DNA of 64,000 bases from Yeosuana aquiaggeris (GTDB lineage: Bacteria; Bacteroidota; Bacteroidia; Flavobacteriales; Flavobacteriaceae), in contig NZ_JBAWKC010000002.1 of NCBI RefSeq assembly GCF_044003965.1, forward strand, positions 1-64,000, written 5' to 3'. This document shows positions 24,340 to 34,600 of the stretch, piece by piece. Every line of letters starts with the position of its first letter. Positions within the stretch are counted from its first letter, which is position 1. The position numbers and the translations under genes are program-made. Below the pieces are notes generated by a model. That model worked only from the letters and a program-made list of their open reading frames with translations, did not search any database and was not told where the DNA came from.

Positions 24340-26202
24340 TCAGAGGGTATCTTTCACATTATTCATGATCCAACCAATACATTCATTGAAAGTTTCAAAC
24401 AAACATTCCTCAGGAATTAAATCTGGAATAATATCGATTCGTTCCATCATCAATTTTGGCTGGTTAAGTAAGCCTACAAACAAGACATCAATGTTATCCT
24501 TTCTTAAATCTACCAATACATCTTCCATAGCATATAAACCAGATTGATCTATATAAGGCATTTTTTCTAAGCGAATAACTACAGTGGATGCAGTTTTAGG
24601 TATTTGCTTTGCCAATAGTTGAAAATCGCTGGTGGTACCAAAAAACAGTGGCCCTTTGATATGTTTTATAAAAACCTCTTCTTTTAATTTTTCTGGGAAA
24701 CCCATTTCATCTTTCCATGCTTCTTCTTTGAGTGGTTTAACATCTGAACTTAAAGCTGTTAAATCGCCTATTTTTTTCATAAACATTAAAGAAGCGATGA
24801 TCAATCCAATGCCGACGGCATAAACTAAATTCCAAAATGTAGAGAGAAGTAATACCACAAGCATTATTAACACTTCCATACTAAATTTTAGTGGGCCTAT
24901 TTTAACGTCTTTTGGCATACTGGGGATAGCTTTTAACCCTCTATAATCCATAACCCCTATACCAACTGTTATCAAAATACCGGCAAGTACGGCTGCAGGT
25001 ATTTTGGAAGCGATAGGTCCTAATGCTAATAAGATTATTAGGAGCATAATCCCGGCTATCATTCCAGATAGTTTTGTTTTCCCCCCGGAGTTAATATTCA
25101 CTACCGTTCGGATGGTTGCGCCAGCACCCGGAATACCACCGAAAATGGCGGCAATACTGTTACCAATACCTTGTCCAATTAATTCTTTATTGGGTTTATG
25201 TTTCGTTTTAGTCATATTATCAGCCACGACACTAGTAAGAAGGGAATCAATAGCTCCCAACAATGCTAAGGTTATGGCCGTAAAAATATAGGGAGTAATT
25301 CCAGATAAGCTAAAACTTGTAAATATTTGAAGATTTGGAAGTGGCAAACCACCTGGAATGGCTTCTATGGGTCTATAATTAAGGCCAAAACCAATAGCAG
25401 CACCCGAAACTACAACTAAGGCTACCAGCGTACTGGGAATGGCTTTGGTAATCCTTTTAAATCCGTAAATAATAAGAATAGTAAATAAAGTAAGAATAAG
25501 TTCCAGCCAATTAATATTTTGGACCGCTCTTGGCAAAGATTTAATGGCACCTAAAACACCAGAGGCATTATTTGAAGCGAGTGTTTCTGATTCTTTTTGC
25601 ACATCTTCTGTAGAAATGGATTGAGCCCTTTCAATAGTAATTTTAAAATCTTCTAAAACCAATATGCCATCACCTGCTTCTTCTTTTAATATATTCTCCA
25701 GTATAATTTCTTCAGCAGCTGGTTTAAATTGATTTACATAATTTATATCTTCTTTAGGGTAATATCCAAGAGCCGGTAAAAATTGTGTAATTAATATAAT
25801 GACACCAATAGCTGTCATAAAACCTGAAACAACAGGGTAGGGAATGTATTTTATATAAACACCTAATCCTAAAACCCCCAGTCCGACCTGAATGAGACCA
25901 GCTAAAAAGAAAACAATTAAAATGGCAGGAAGTGCTTTTTCAATATCACCATCATTAATGGCTATGATTCCTGCAATAACAACCATACTAACCGCAGTCA
26001 TTGGTGCTGTAGGGCCTGATATTTGCGTATTTGTGCCTCCAAATAATGCAGCAAAAAAAGCTAGAAATATAGCGCCGTAAAGCCCTGCGCTAGGACCCAA
26101 TCCTGAAGAAACCCCAAATGCTAATGCTAATGGTAAGGCAACAATTCCGGCTGTGATACCGCCAAAAGCATCTCCTTTAATATTTGAAAATAATTTCTTC
26201 AT
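24340..26202 (-). CDS. SulP family anion transporter with STAS domain (first copy)
   Basis: 620 residues. The transport domain begins KGDAFGGITAGIVALPLALA with GPSAGLYGAI, and the QISGPTAPMTAV motif (about 61-72) is the anion-site signature. About 12-14 helices follow, then a C-terminal STAS domain (about 515-610, containing ASTVVIRLEKMPYIDQSGLY). An insert of about 60 residues at 165-230 between two helices is longer than in the second copy and includes Glu-rich segments. SulP proteins carry bicarbonate, sulfate or other anions. The neighbouring carbonic anhydrase points to bicarbonate. It is separated from that gene by a terminator and a 328-bp gap, so it has its own promoter. Confidence 0.9.
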   Translation of the reverse strand: MKKLFSNIKGDAFGGITAGIVALPLALAFGVSSGLGPSAGLYGAIFLAFFAALFGGTNTQISGPTAPMTAVSMVVIAGIIAINDGDIEKALPAILIVFFLAGLIQVGLGVLGLGVYIKYIPYPVVSGFMTAIGVIILITQFLPALGYYPKEDINYVNQFKPAAEEIILENILKEEAGDGILVLEDFKITIERAQSISTEDVQKESETLASNNASGVLGAIKSLPRAVQNINWLELILTLFTILIIYGFKRITKAIPSTLVALVVVSGAAIGFGLNYRPIEAIPGGLPLPNLQIFTSFSLSGITPYIFTAITLALLGAIDSLLTSVVADNMTKTKHKPNKELIGQGIGNSIAAIFGGIPGAGATIRTVVNINSGGKTKLSGMIAGIMLLIILLALGPIASKIPAAVLAGILITVGIGVMDYRGLKAIPSMPKDVKIGPLKFSMEVLIMLVVLLLSTFWNLVYAVGIGLIIASLMFMKKIGDLTALSSDVKPLKEEAWKDEMGFPEKLKEEVFIKHIKGPLFFGTTSDFQLLAKQIPKTASTVVIRLEKMPYIDQSGLYAMEDVLVDLRKDNIDVLFVGLLNQPKLMMERIDIIPDLIPEECLFETFNECIGWIMNNVKDTL

Positions 26203-26530
26203 GGTATAGTTTGTTTGCTTGTAATGTAATATTATTTTTAGAATTTAGAAAGAGACAAAGCTCATTATATTAAATTGATCTCTGCTAATGGTTTCAAAAA
26301 ATTGATTTATATAACACGTTTGGATTCTTATATTTTCGTTTAGCCTATAACTAATTCTATAATAAAGCCGTTTCTGTCAAAGACCGAACGTTTTATTTAC
26401 TAAATACATTTCTAATTGACAATATTGCTATTATAGGCGTTCCTATAAAAACGCAGTGCTAACAATTTTGTTAGCACTGTCAATGCAATTTTATTTTTCA
26501 ATTCATTTTTACTCAATTGAGGAATGTTTT
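26203..26530. other. Intergenic region: terminator plus SulP promoter area
   Basis: No gene is seen. The right part carries the terminator of the carbonic anhydrase gene (26454-26479). The remaining 250 bp are AT-rich and must hold the promoter of the minus-strand SulP gene starting at 26202. I could not single out a convincing -7/-33 pair. Confidence 0.6.
26454..26479 (-). terminator. Terminator of the carbonic anhydrase gene
   Basis: The perfect 11-bp stem CAGTGCTAACA/TGTTAGCACTG with an ATTT loop is followed, on the minus strand, by CGTTTTTAT. It lies 52 bp behind the stop of the carbonic anhydrase. Confidence 0.85.
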
Positions 26531-27160
26531 TTATTCAAAAAAAGTCACTTCACCATTGTTTATATCATACATAGCGCCAACAATGAGAATTTCTCCGTTT
26601 TGTTCCATTTCTGAAAGTATAGGGCTTTCTTTATGGATTCTATCTATTGTCAGTTCAACATTTTTCTTTGCAACTGTATCAACGAATTCTAAATTAGATG
26701 AATTTCTTAAACTAGCATCTTTTGGTTCGGCAACGGCCTTTACTGCAGGAGTGATTTTCTCTATTAATTTAGTCAAATTGCCCATTTTAGCATCATCACA
26801 AGCGCCTTTAACGGCACCGCAACTAGTATGTCCTAAAACGACTATAAGTTTTGTGCCGGCTAACTTGCAGGCAAATTCCATACTTCCCAGAATATCTTCA
26901 TTTACAAAGTTACCAGCAATACGTACGCTAAAAATATCTCCAAGACCCTGATCAAAAACTAATTCTGCTGAAACTCTTGAATCTATACAACTTAATATTG
27001 TTGCAAAGGGGAATTGACCATCACTAGTATCATTGACTTGTTCAAGCAAGTTTCTATTGGCTTTTAAATTATTTTGAAACCTTTGGTTTCCTTCTTTTAA
27101 ATATTGTAATGACTTTTGAGGAGTCATAGTTGCTTGTGTTTCTCTTGTATGCGCTTTCAT
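26531..27160 (-). CDS. Beta-class carbonic anhydrase
   Basis: Interconverts CO2 and bicarbonate. 209 residues. The zinc site is complete: Cys58 and the Asp60-Arg62 dyad in SCIDSR, and His111 and Cys114 in GHTSCGAVKGA. No signal peptide, so it is cytoplasmic. It lies between two SulP transporters and 66 bp downstream of a universal stress protein gene on the same strand, and may be transcribed with them. The layout fits bicarbonate uptake and equilibration for anaplerotic fixation, as proposed for proteorhodopsin-bearing flavobacteria such as Polaribacter. Confidence 0.94.
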   Translation of the reverse strand: MKAHTRETQATMTPQKSLQYLKEGNQRFQNNLKANRNLLEQVNDTSDGQFPFATILSCIDSRVSAELVFDQGLGDIFSVRIAGNFVNEDILGSMEFACKLAGTKLIVVLGHTSCGAVKGACDDAKMGNLTKLIEKITPAVKAVAEPKDASLRNSSNLEFVDTVAKKNVELTIDRIHKESPILSEMEQNGEILIVGAMYDINNGEVTFFE

Positions 27161-27226
27161 AATATGTTATTTTATTAAAAAATATTCTCTATAATTAGAT
27201 TTATAAAGTTATTTGAAATTTTAATG

Positions 27227-28030
27227 TTACAAACCAGTAATTAAAAGGGAAACATTTGTTTTGTTTATTATTTCATTAATGTCTGACTTTATGAAGTCGG
27301 CATCTTGCTTAGTATTTTTCTCATCTCGGTTTACATATAATAAACTAATACTGTACTTATTTAGATAGTTTGATAAATTCTTTAGAGTATTATCATTTTG
27401 TTCAAATACATATTCTATTATTTTTTTGTCTTCAGACATGTTTGTTTTTTTTGTAACCGTAGAATTTTTAATGATTTTAAAAGACTTTAATGGTTCTTGA
27501 ACATGGTCTATTAACCTTGCCGAAAAATCTAAATTAAATAAACCGTCATAACCGTTAAGTAACCCTAATGATATTTCTGTATTTGGTTCTATAGGATTTT
27601 TGTCTGTAGCGAACATAATAATACCATCGTGTTTATCTAAAACAAATTGTGTTATATTATCACCTACAAAATTCAAAGACTTTGGTTTTCGTTTTCCTAA
27701 GACAATAATATCTGGCTGATGTTCTTTAATATAGGTTTTAACTTCATTTTTTAAATTACCAAAAGCAAAGGAGTATTTTATTTTAATACCATATTCATCA
27801 CAGATTGGGTTAATGATGTTTTGAATTTTTTTATGGACGTTTATATGTTCTTTATTAATTGTTCTAATAGCAGACAATTGATTATCTTTTTGTAATATAT
27901 CTGTTGGTTTTTTTACATAAAAAAATTCTATTTGACCATTTGTCATTTTTGCAAGACTTACTGAACTTTTTAAGATGTTAGTAGTAGAACTTTTTAAATC
28001 TGAAAGCACCAATATTTTATATTTTTTCAT
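27227..28030 (-). CDS. Universal stress protein (UspA-like, two-domain length)
   Basis: 267 residues. The first half shows a UspA fold: KKYKILVLSDLKSSTTNILK, an alpha-helix, QIEFFYVKKPTD, and PDIIVLGKRKP followed by LNFVGDNITQFVLDKHDGII (about 115-135). The G-x2-G-x9-G ATP loop is only partly present (GKRKPKSLNFVGDN), so nucleotide binding is doubtful. The second half is more diverged (SISLLYVNRDE). It sits 12 bp behind the second SulP gene start side and 66 bp before the carbonic anhydrase, so it is likely a regulator or sensor of this transport unit. Context suggests, but does not prove, a role in bicarbonate uptake. Confidence 0.82.
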   Translation of the reverse strand: MKKYKILVLSDLKSSTTNILKSSVSLAKMTNGQIEFFYVKKPTDILQKDNQLSAIRTINKEHINVHKKIQNIINPICDEYGIKIKYSFAFGNLKNEVKTYIKEHQPDIIVLGKRKPKSLNFVGDNITQFVLDKHDGIIMFATDKNPIEPNTEISLGLLNGYDGLFNLDFSARLIDHVQEPLKSFKIIKNSTVTKKTNMSEDKKIIEYVFEQNDNTLKNLSNYLNKYSISLLYVNRDEKNTKQDADFIKSDINEIINKTNVSLLITGL

Positions 28031-28042
28031 AATATTTTAAAT

Positions 28043-29623
28043 TTATGCTGTTTTTGGTCTTAGTTTAAAGAATTCAATAAAACTTGGCGGGTTTTCAACG
28101 ATTCCCCGTTCTGAGATTAAATTAATATCTATATTTCTTTCTTTGGCTTTATAGGCAAAATCCTCAAGAATTTCAATAATGTCATTATCAAGATATCTTG
28201 TTTTCCTTACATCTAACTCTAAATAGGTATCTCTTGGTAAACTATCTAATTCTTTCAAAATAGCACCTTTATTAAAAAAGGTCACTTCTTCGGCAAATGT
28301 CATTTTTATTTTATGTTTCCCATTACTTTTGTCCTCAATATGCAAAAAATGAGAATTTTGATAGCTTTTAATTAAAATAACAACAATCCCAACGGTAAGG
28401 CCTAAAAATATTCCCACTAATAAATCAGTAAAAACAATACCCACCACGGTTACTGTAAATGGGATCCATTGTTTCCAGCCTAATTCATACATTTTTTTAA
28501 ATAATGCTGGTTTAGCCAACTTATAACCTACTATTAGTAAGATAGATGCTAAAACAGATAGTGGAATCATATTTAATAATCTTGGAATTATAATTACTGA
28601 AATCAATAATAGAAATCCATGAATGATGGCTGAAAGTTTGGTTCTTCCGCCAGATTGAATGTTTGCAGAACTTCTAACTATAACCTGAGTAATAGGTAAT
28701 CCTCCAACTAATCCAGATATAACGTTTCCAACTCCTTGAGCCAGTAACTCCCTGTTTGTAGGTGTTACATTTTTATGAGGGTCTAATTTATCTGTCGCCT
28801 CAACACACAAAAGGGTTTCTAAACTGGCAACTAAGGCTATAGTAAATGCCACAATCCATACTTCTGTATTTGTAATGGCTGAGAAATTTGGAAAGCTGAA
28901 TTGATTCAAAAAAGAACCTACGTCTTCAGGTATTGGTACACTTACCAAATGAGAAGCCGAAATGCTTAATACATCATTTGACTTTGTTAAAAAATAGAAA
29001 ATTATGCCAACAATAACTACCACTAATGGACCTTGAATAACTTGAAAAAATTTACCTTTTTTAGATAAAATTTTATCCCAGAACAACAAAATACTTAAAG
29101 CAATTACACCTATTAAGGCAGAACCTGGCTTAATATAATTAGTCATATTGAATAATTCTGAGAATGAATTTTCACCGTCAATTTGCATAAAAGACCAAGC
29201 CCCTTCCGGGTTAGAATCATACCCAAAAAAATGAGGTATTTGTTTTAAGATGATAATAATTCCAATACCGGTCAACATGCCTTTAATCACTGAAGACGGA
29301 AAATAATAACCTATAATCCCGGCTTTTAAGATTCCAAAAAGGATTTGAATAATACCACCTAAAACAACAGCCACTAAAAAGTTTTCATAGCTTCCTAATG
29401 TGCTTATCGCTGTTAATACAATGGCAGCTAGTCCGGCGGCTGGTCCACTAACCCCAACTGTTGAACCACTTAAGGAACCTACTATAATACCACCTATGAT
29501 TCCAGCAATGACCCCCGAAAATAATGGAGCACCACTGGCTAAAGCAATACCTAAACATAATGGTAATGCTACAAAAAATACGACTATACTAGCCGGTAAG
29601 TCATTTTTAATATATTTAAACAT
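28043..29623 (-). CDS. SulP family transporter, BicA-like (second copy)
   Basis: 526 residues, close to the length of bacterial BicA-type bicarbonate transporters. It starts MFKYIKNDLPASIVVFFVAL and has the conserved VGVSGPAAGLAAIV motif (about 57-70) and RSSANIQSGGRTKLSAIIHG in the loop after helix 8. The shortened STAS domain (about 445-520) retains YLELDVRKTRYLDNDIIEIL. The first helices lie almost at the N-terminus. The gene is first in a run with the USP gene (12 bp) and the carbonic anhydrase, consistent with Na+-dependent bicarbonate import. Transport of sulfate cannot be excluded by sequence. Confidence 0.9.
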   Translation of the reverse strand: MFKYIKNDLPASIVVFFVALPLCLGIALASGAPLFSGVIAGIIGGIIVGSLSGSTVGVSGPAAGLAAIVLTAISTLGSYENFLVAVVLGGIIQILFGILKAGIIGYYFPSSVIKGMLTGIGIIIILKQIPHFFGYDSNPEGAWSFMQIDGENSFSELFNMTNYIKPGSALIGVIALSILLFWDKILSKKGKFFQVIQGPLVVVIVGIIFYFLTKSNDVLSISASHLVSVPIPEDVGSFLNQFSFPNFSAITNTEVWIVAFTIALVASLETLLCVEATDKLDPHKNVTPTNRELLAQGVGNVISGLVGGLPITQVIVRSSANIQSGGRTKLSAIIHGFLLLISVIIIPRLLNMIPLSVLASILLIVGYKLAKPALFKKMYELGWKQWIPFTVTVVGIVFTDLLVGIFLGLTVGIVVILIKSYQNSHFLHIEDKSNGKHKIKMTFAEEVTFFNKGAILKELDSLPRDTYLELDVRKTRYLDNDIIEILEDFAYKAKERNIDINLISERGIVENPPSFIEFFKLRPKTA

Positions 29624-29640
29624 ATTATAATAATTTTATG

Positions 29641-29661
29641 CATTTAGCAAAATGCTAAATG
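29641..29661. other. Inverted repeat upstream of second SulP gene
   Basis: The perfect 8-bp arms CATTTAGC/GCTAAATG around AAAAT start 18 bp before the SulP ATG (minus strand). There is no T run, so it is more likely an operator or a 5'-leader hairpin than a terminator. Confidence 0.5.
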
Positions 29662-29706
29662 ATGTTAAAACTAACAATGTGGCTATTTAAAGCCTAAAAA
29701 TCAAAA

Positions 29707-30009
29707 TTATAATATGTGAAATTCAGGAGGAGGGGAAATGAGATTTAAATGAGGTTTTGGATATTTTTTAAAATAATAGCCATGATGATTTATTGATTTA
29801 GTAAATGAAAAACCAGCATCATTTCCAATGGAGTTATTAAATACAACTTCAAATGTTTTTGATGTTTCGCTTCCTTTTTCTTCTTCTTCTGAGGCAGAAT
29901 AGAATACGGAAATATCTACAGAATCATCAACCAATGAAATTAATGTCGGCGCAGCAAGTAAGGCCAAAAAAATTAATGATAAAAAGATAGAACCGATGTT
30001 TCTTAACAT
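29707..30009 (-). CDS. Small exported protein, function unknown
   Basis: 100 residues with one N-terminal hydrophobic segment (IGSIFLSLIFLALLAAPTLI, about 5-24), then an acidic stretch (SASEEEEKGSETS) and a C-terminus NHHGYYFKKYPKPHLNLISP followed by PPEFHIL. The hydrophobic segment looks like a signal peptide or anchor, so the rest would be periplasmic. The -SPPPE- ending with nearby His residues recalls small flavobacterial proteins found beside transporters, but I do not recognise a defined family. It is 83 bp upstream of the second SulP gene on the same strand and may be co-transcribed. Confidence 0.65.
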   Translation of the reverse strand: MLRNIGSIFLSLIFLALLAAPTLISLVDDSVDISVFYSASEEEEKGSETSKTFEVVFNNSIGNDAGFSFTKSINHHGYYFKKYPKPHLNLISPPPEFHIL

Positions 30010-30136
30010 AATTTGAACAAGTGTAAAGGCGTAAATATAGTATTTTTTAAAAATAATTCTGTTAAGTAATAATTAAAACCTCATAAACCTTAATTTTTTT
30101 AGTTTTAAAAATATCGTTCAAAAGATATACTATAGC

Positions 30137-31603
30137 TTAAACTCGAGGTAAATCATTACTGTCTTTTAAAGGTAGATTAGATTTACCCATTAAATAGTTG
30201 TCTATGTGATAAGCTGCTTGCCTTCCTTCAGAAATGGCCCAAACTATTAACGATTGTCCTCGGCGCATATCTCCTGCCGTAAAAATCCCAGGGACATTGG
30301 TCATATAATTTTTAGTTGAAGCATTAATATTAGTTCTAAAATCAGTTTCTAAGCCAAATTGGTCAATAAGTGTTGTTTCAGGTCCCGTAAAACCTAAGGC
30401 CAAAAGCACTAAATCACAATCCCATTGTTTTTCAGTATTCGGCAGTTCTTTTAATTGTGGCCGTTCACCTTCTTTAAAAACCCACTCTACTTCAGTAGTA
30501 ATTAAACCTGTTAAATTACCATCTTTATCGCCTAAAAATTCTTTTGTTGAAATACTAAAAAAGCGTTCAGCACCTTCTTTATGTGAAGAGCTGGTGCGCA
30601 AGCGCATGGGCCAATAAGGCCATGGTTGATTGGCAGGTCGTCCAGTAGCTGGTTTGCTTAATATTTCAAAATTTGTAACAGATTTAGCACCATGGCGATT
30701 GGATGTTCCTATACAATCAGAACCAGTATCTCCACCACCAATGACGATCACATTTTTATCTTTTGCATATAATACTTCTTCAAAATCTGAAACACCATCA
30801 ACCCTCTGATTGTTTTGTTTTAAAAAATCCATGGCTTGGTGTACCCCTTTTAAATGAGCCCCTTTTATAGGGATGCCCCGTCTGGTAGTAGAACCACCAC
30901 ATAATACAATAGCATCAAAGTCCTCCTTTAGAGTTTCAACACTTATATTTTTGCCAACATGAGCATTTGTTTTAAAGACAATACCTTCTTCTTCTAAAAC
31001 AGCAATTCTTCTATCGATTACTTTTTTTTCTAGTTTAAAATCCGGAATGCCATAACGAAGTAAACCTCCAACTTTAGCATCGCGTTCAAAAACAGTTACC
31101 AAATGTCCCGCTCTGTTTAATTGTTGCGCAGCTGCCAGTCCTGACGGTCCAGACCCTACTACTGCAACAGACTTTCCAGTTCTGGCAGCCGGTGGCTGTG
31201 CTGTAATCCAACCTTCTTTAAAGGCAGTTTCAACAATATTTTTTTCAATATTTTCAATGGCTACAGGGTCTTCATTGATACCTAGTACGCAGGCTTCTTC
31301 ACATGGTGCCGGACATAATCTACCAGTAAATTCTGGAAAATTATTAGTTGAATGTAATATTTTAGCAGCCTCTTTCCATTTTCCTTTATATACGTTATCG
31401 TTGAAATCAGGAATTAAATTTCCTAAAGGACAACCACTATGGCAAAATGGAATACCACAATCCATGCATCTAGCGCCTTGATTTTTAAGAGCTTTATCAT
31501 CCATAGGAATGGTAAATTCTTTATAATTATTGACTCGGTTTTCAACCGCTTCGTACTTTTCAACTTCTCTTTCAAATTCTAAAAATCCTGTAGTCTTTCC
31601 CAT
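30137..31603 (-). CDS. gltD: Glutamate synthase small (beta) subunit
   Basis: A flavoprotein that passes NADPH electrons to the large subunit. 488 residues. The N-terminal Cys clusters for [4Fe-4S] are CMDCGIPFCHSGCPLGN (about 41-57) and CPAPCEEACVLG (about 97-108). The FAD motif is VAVVGSGPSGLAAAQQL (about 149-165), the NADPH motif VIVIGGGDTGSDC (about 287-299), and the second FAD contact IFTAGDMRRGQSLIVWAI lies near the end. It follows gltB by 4 bp, so GltBD are co-translated. It works with Amt and GlnK nearby in ammonium assimilation. Confidence 0.96.
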   Translation of the reverse strand: MGKTTGFLEFEREVEKYEAVENRVNNYKEFTIPMDDKALKNQGARCMDCGIPFCHSGCPLGNLIPDFNDNVYKGKWKEAAKILHSTNNFPEFTGRLCPAPCEEACVLGINEDPVAIENIEKNIVETAFKEGWITAQPPAARTGKSVAVVGSGPSGLAAAQQLNRAGHLVTVFERDAKVGGLLRYGIPDFKLEKKVIDRRIAVLEEEGIVFKTNAHVGKNISVETLKEDFDAIVLCGGSTTRRGIPIKGAHLKGVHQAMDFLKQNNQRVDGVSDFEEVLYAKDKNVIVIGGGDTGSDCIGTSNRHGAKSVTNFEILSKPATGRPANQPWPYWPMRLRTSSSHKEGAERFFSISTKEFLGDKDGNLTGLITTEVEWVFKEGERPQLKELPNTEKQWDCDLVLLALGFTGPETTLIDQFGLETDFRTNINASTKNYMTNVPGIFTAGDMRRGQSLIVWAISEGRQAAYHIDNYLMGKSNLPLKDSNDLPRV

Positions 31604-31607
31604 GTTC

Positions 31608-34600
31608 TTAACGTGTTATAAGATTTTCTTGTTCTAGTCTTATTAATGCTTGCCTGTATTCTTCTGGAAGCACTTTGATAAATTTCGGTAATTCAGCTTC
31701 CCATTTTTCAAGAATTCTCTGTGCTAACGGGCTTAATGTAGCATTATAATGATTTTCTATCAAACTTTTTAAGATGTTTATGTCTTCGCTTTCTGTAACA
31801 GGATTCAGGTTTAAGCCTTCGGTGTTACAATGATTTTTGAAGGTGTTATTGGTATCATAAATAAACGCAATACCACCACTCATACCTGCTCCAAAGTTTC
31901 TGCCTACTTCTCCAAGAATCACAGCAATACCACCAGTCATATATTCGCAACCATGATCTCCTATACCTTCAACAACGGCTTTAGCTCCCGAGTTCCTTAC
32001 GCAGAAACGTTCACCAGCTTTTCCGTTTATATAAGCTTCTCCAGCAGTGGCGCCATATAAAGCGACGTTACCAATAATGACATTTTTTTCTGGAATAATA
32101 GTAGCCTCTTCAGGGACTTTGATGATTAATTTTGCTCCAGACAATCCTTTACCTAAATAATCATTGGTGTTACCACTGACAATCAATGTAAGACCATGTG
32201 TTGAAAAGGCTCCAAAACTTTGGCCAGCAGAACCGGTAAAATTAATTTTCAGAGTGTTTTCCGGTAATCCTTGTGCTCCGTAAATTTTAGAAATCTCATT
32301 ACTTAATATGGCTCCAGTTGCTCTATCCATATTGCAAATTTTGAGATCTAAAACTGTTTTTTCTTTTCTAAAAAGTGCCGGATGTGCTTTATTAATAATT
32401 TCAAAATCTAATGACTTCTCCATATGATGGTCTTGATGTTCTGTATTATATAATTTGGTATCAGGACTAACAGGAATTCTATGAAGAATTGGGGATAAAT
32501 CAATACCCAATGCTTTATAATGTTCAATAGCGTTATTTCTATTTAATTTTTGAACTTGACCAACCATTTCGTTCACTGTTCTAAAACCAAGTTTTGCCAT
32601 TATTTCTCGTAATTCTTGTGCAACGAAATACATGAAATTAACAACATGTTCTGGTTTTCCTTCAAATTTTTTGCGTAGCTCAGGGTTTTGAGTGGCAATA
32701 CCCACAGGGCAGGTGTTTAAGTGACAAACCCGCATCATAATGCAGCCTGAGGCCACTAATGGCGCCGTTGCAAAGCCAAATTCTTCGGCTCCTAATAAAC
32801 AGGCGATGGCAACATCTCGACCGGTTTTTAACTGACCATCACATTCTAAAACCACACGGTTTCTTAGGTTGTTCATTACTAAAGTTTGTTGTGCTTCAGC
32901 CAAACCTAGCTCCCATGGTAAACCTGCATGTTTTAGAGAGGTTAGTGGGGATGCTCCGGTGCCGCCATCATGACCAGATATTAAGATAACATCTGCTTTT
33001 GCTTTTGAAACTCCTGCTGCTACGGTACCTACACCAACTTCAGATACTAGTTTTACATTAATTCTTGCTTCGCGGTTCGCTGATTTTAAATCATAGATTA
33101 ATTGCGATAAATCTTCTATTGAATAAATATCGTGATGAGGTGGTGGCGATATTAAACCCACATAAGGTGTTGAATTTCGGGTTTTTGCTATGCTAGGATT
33201 TACTTTAGGGCCAGGTAATTGTCCGCCTTCTCCAGGTTTAGCTCCTTGAGCCATTTTTATTTGAATTTCTGAGGCGTTGGTTAAGTAATTTGAAGTGACT
33301 CCAAATCTTCCAGAGGCGACTTGTTTGATGGCACTATTTTTCCAATCGCCATTAGCGTCTTTATAGAATCGTTCTTCGTCTTCACCGCCTTCACCGGAAT
33401 TGCTTTTTCCACCAATCCTATTCATAGCCACTGCTAAATTCTCATGAGCTTCTTTGCTAATAGAGCCATAGGACATGGCACCGGTTTTAAAACGTTTTAC
33501 AATCTCGGTCCAAGGTTCAACTTCCTCTATGGAAATGGGATCATAGTTTGTAAATTCAAACAAACCTCTAATAGTCATTAAATGACTGGTTTGATTATTT
33601 ATCAATTCTGAATATTCCTTGTAAGAGCTATGTTTATTACTTCTAACCGATTCTTGCAATTTTGCAATGGTTAATGGATTAAACATGTGTTGTTCACCGT
33701 TTCTTCTCCATCTGTATTGGCCGCCAACTTCTAGGTCTAAATCACCTGCAATGTGTTTTTCTTTATAAGCGTTAAGGTATCTTTTGCTAATTTCTTTTTC
33801 AATTTCATGTAAACCTATACCTTGAATTCTTGTGACTGTATTTGGGAAATATTGATTAACCACGACAGTGTTAATACCAATGCATTCAAATAATTGAGAA
33901 CCTCTATAGGAGTTAAGGGTAGAGATGCCAATTTTATTCATCACTTTTAAAATCCCTTTTCCAACCGCTTTATTAAAGTTTTCTACTGCCTCTTCAGTGG
34001 AAATAGTGATGTCTAATTCATTGATGTTATCTTCAATAATTTCATTAACCATATAAGGGTTAATGGCACTGGCGCCATAACCAAATAATAAAGCAAAATG
34101 ATGAACTTCCCTTGGTTCAGCAGACTCTATAATGAGACTTAGTTTAGAACGTTTCCCTATTGTGCGTAAGGCACTGTTAATAAATGAGCAAGCTAATAAG
34201 GCAGGGATTGGTGCGTTTTGTTCGTTAACATTTCTATCGGTTAAAATAATAATATTGGTGCCTTCGTTTATTGCTTTTAAAATGTCATTAAGCAGCGTTT
34301 GCAAAGCCTCTTCCAAACCGTTATGTCCTTTGTTTATTTCATATAAAATAGGGAAAGACGTTATTTTAAAATCTGGGTTTTGATAGCTTTTAATTTTGTC
34401 TAAATCTTGTTTGGAAATTACAGGATTCTTTATTTTTAACTTTTTACAATGACGCTCGTTGATTTCAAAAATATTTGAATCGCTTCCCAATGTTAAACTA
34501 ATATCTGTAATTAATTCTTCTCTAATACCATCTAATGGTGGATTGGTAACCTGTGCGAAAAGTTGTTTAAAATAATTATATATTAATTGTGGCCTATCTG

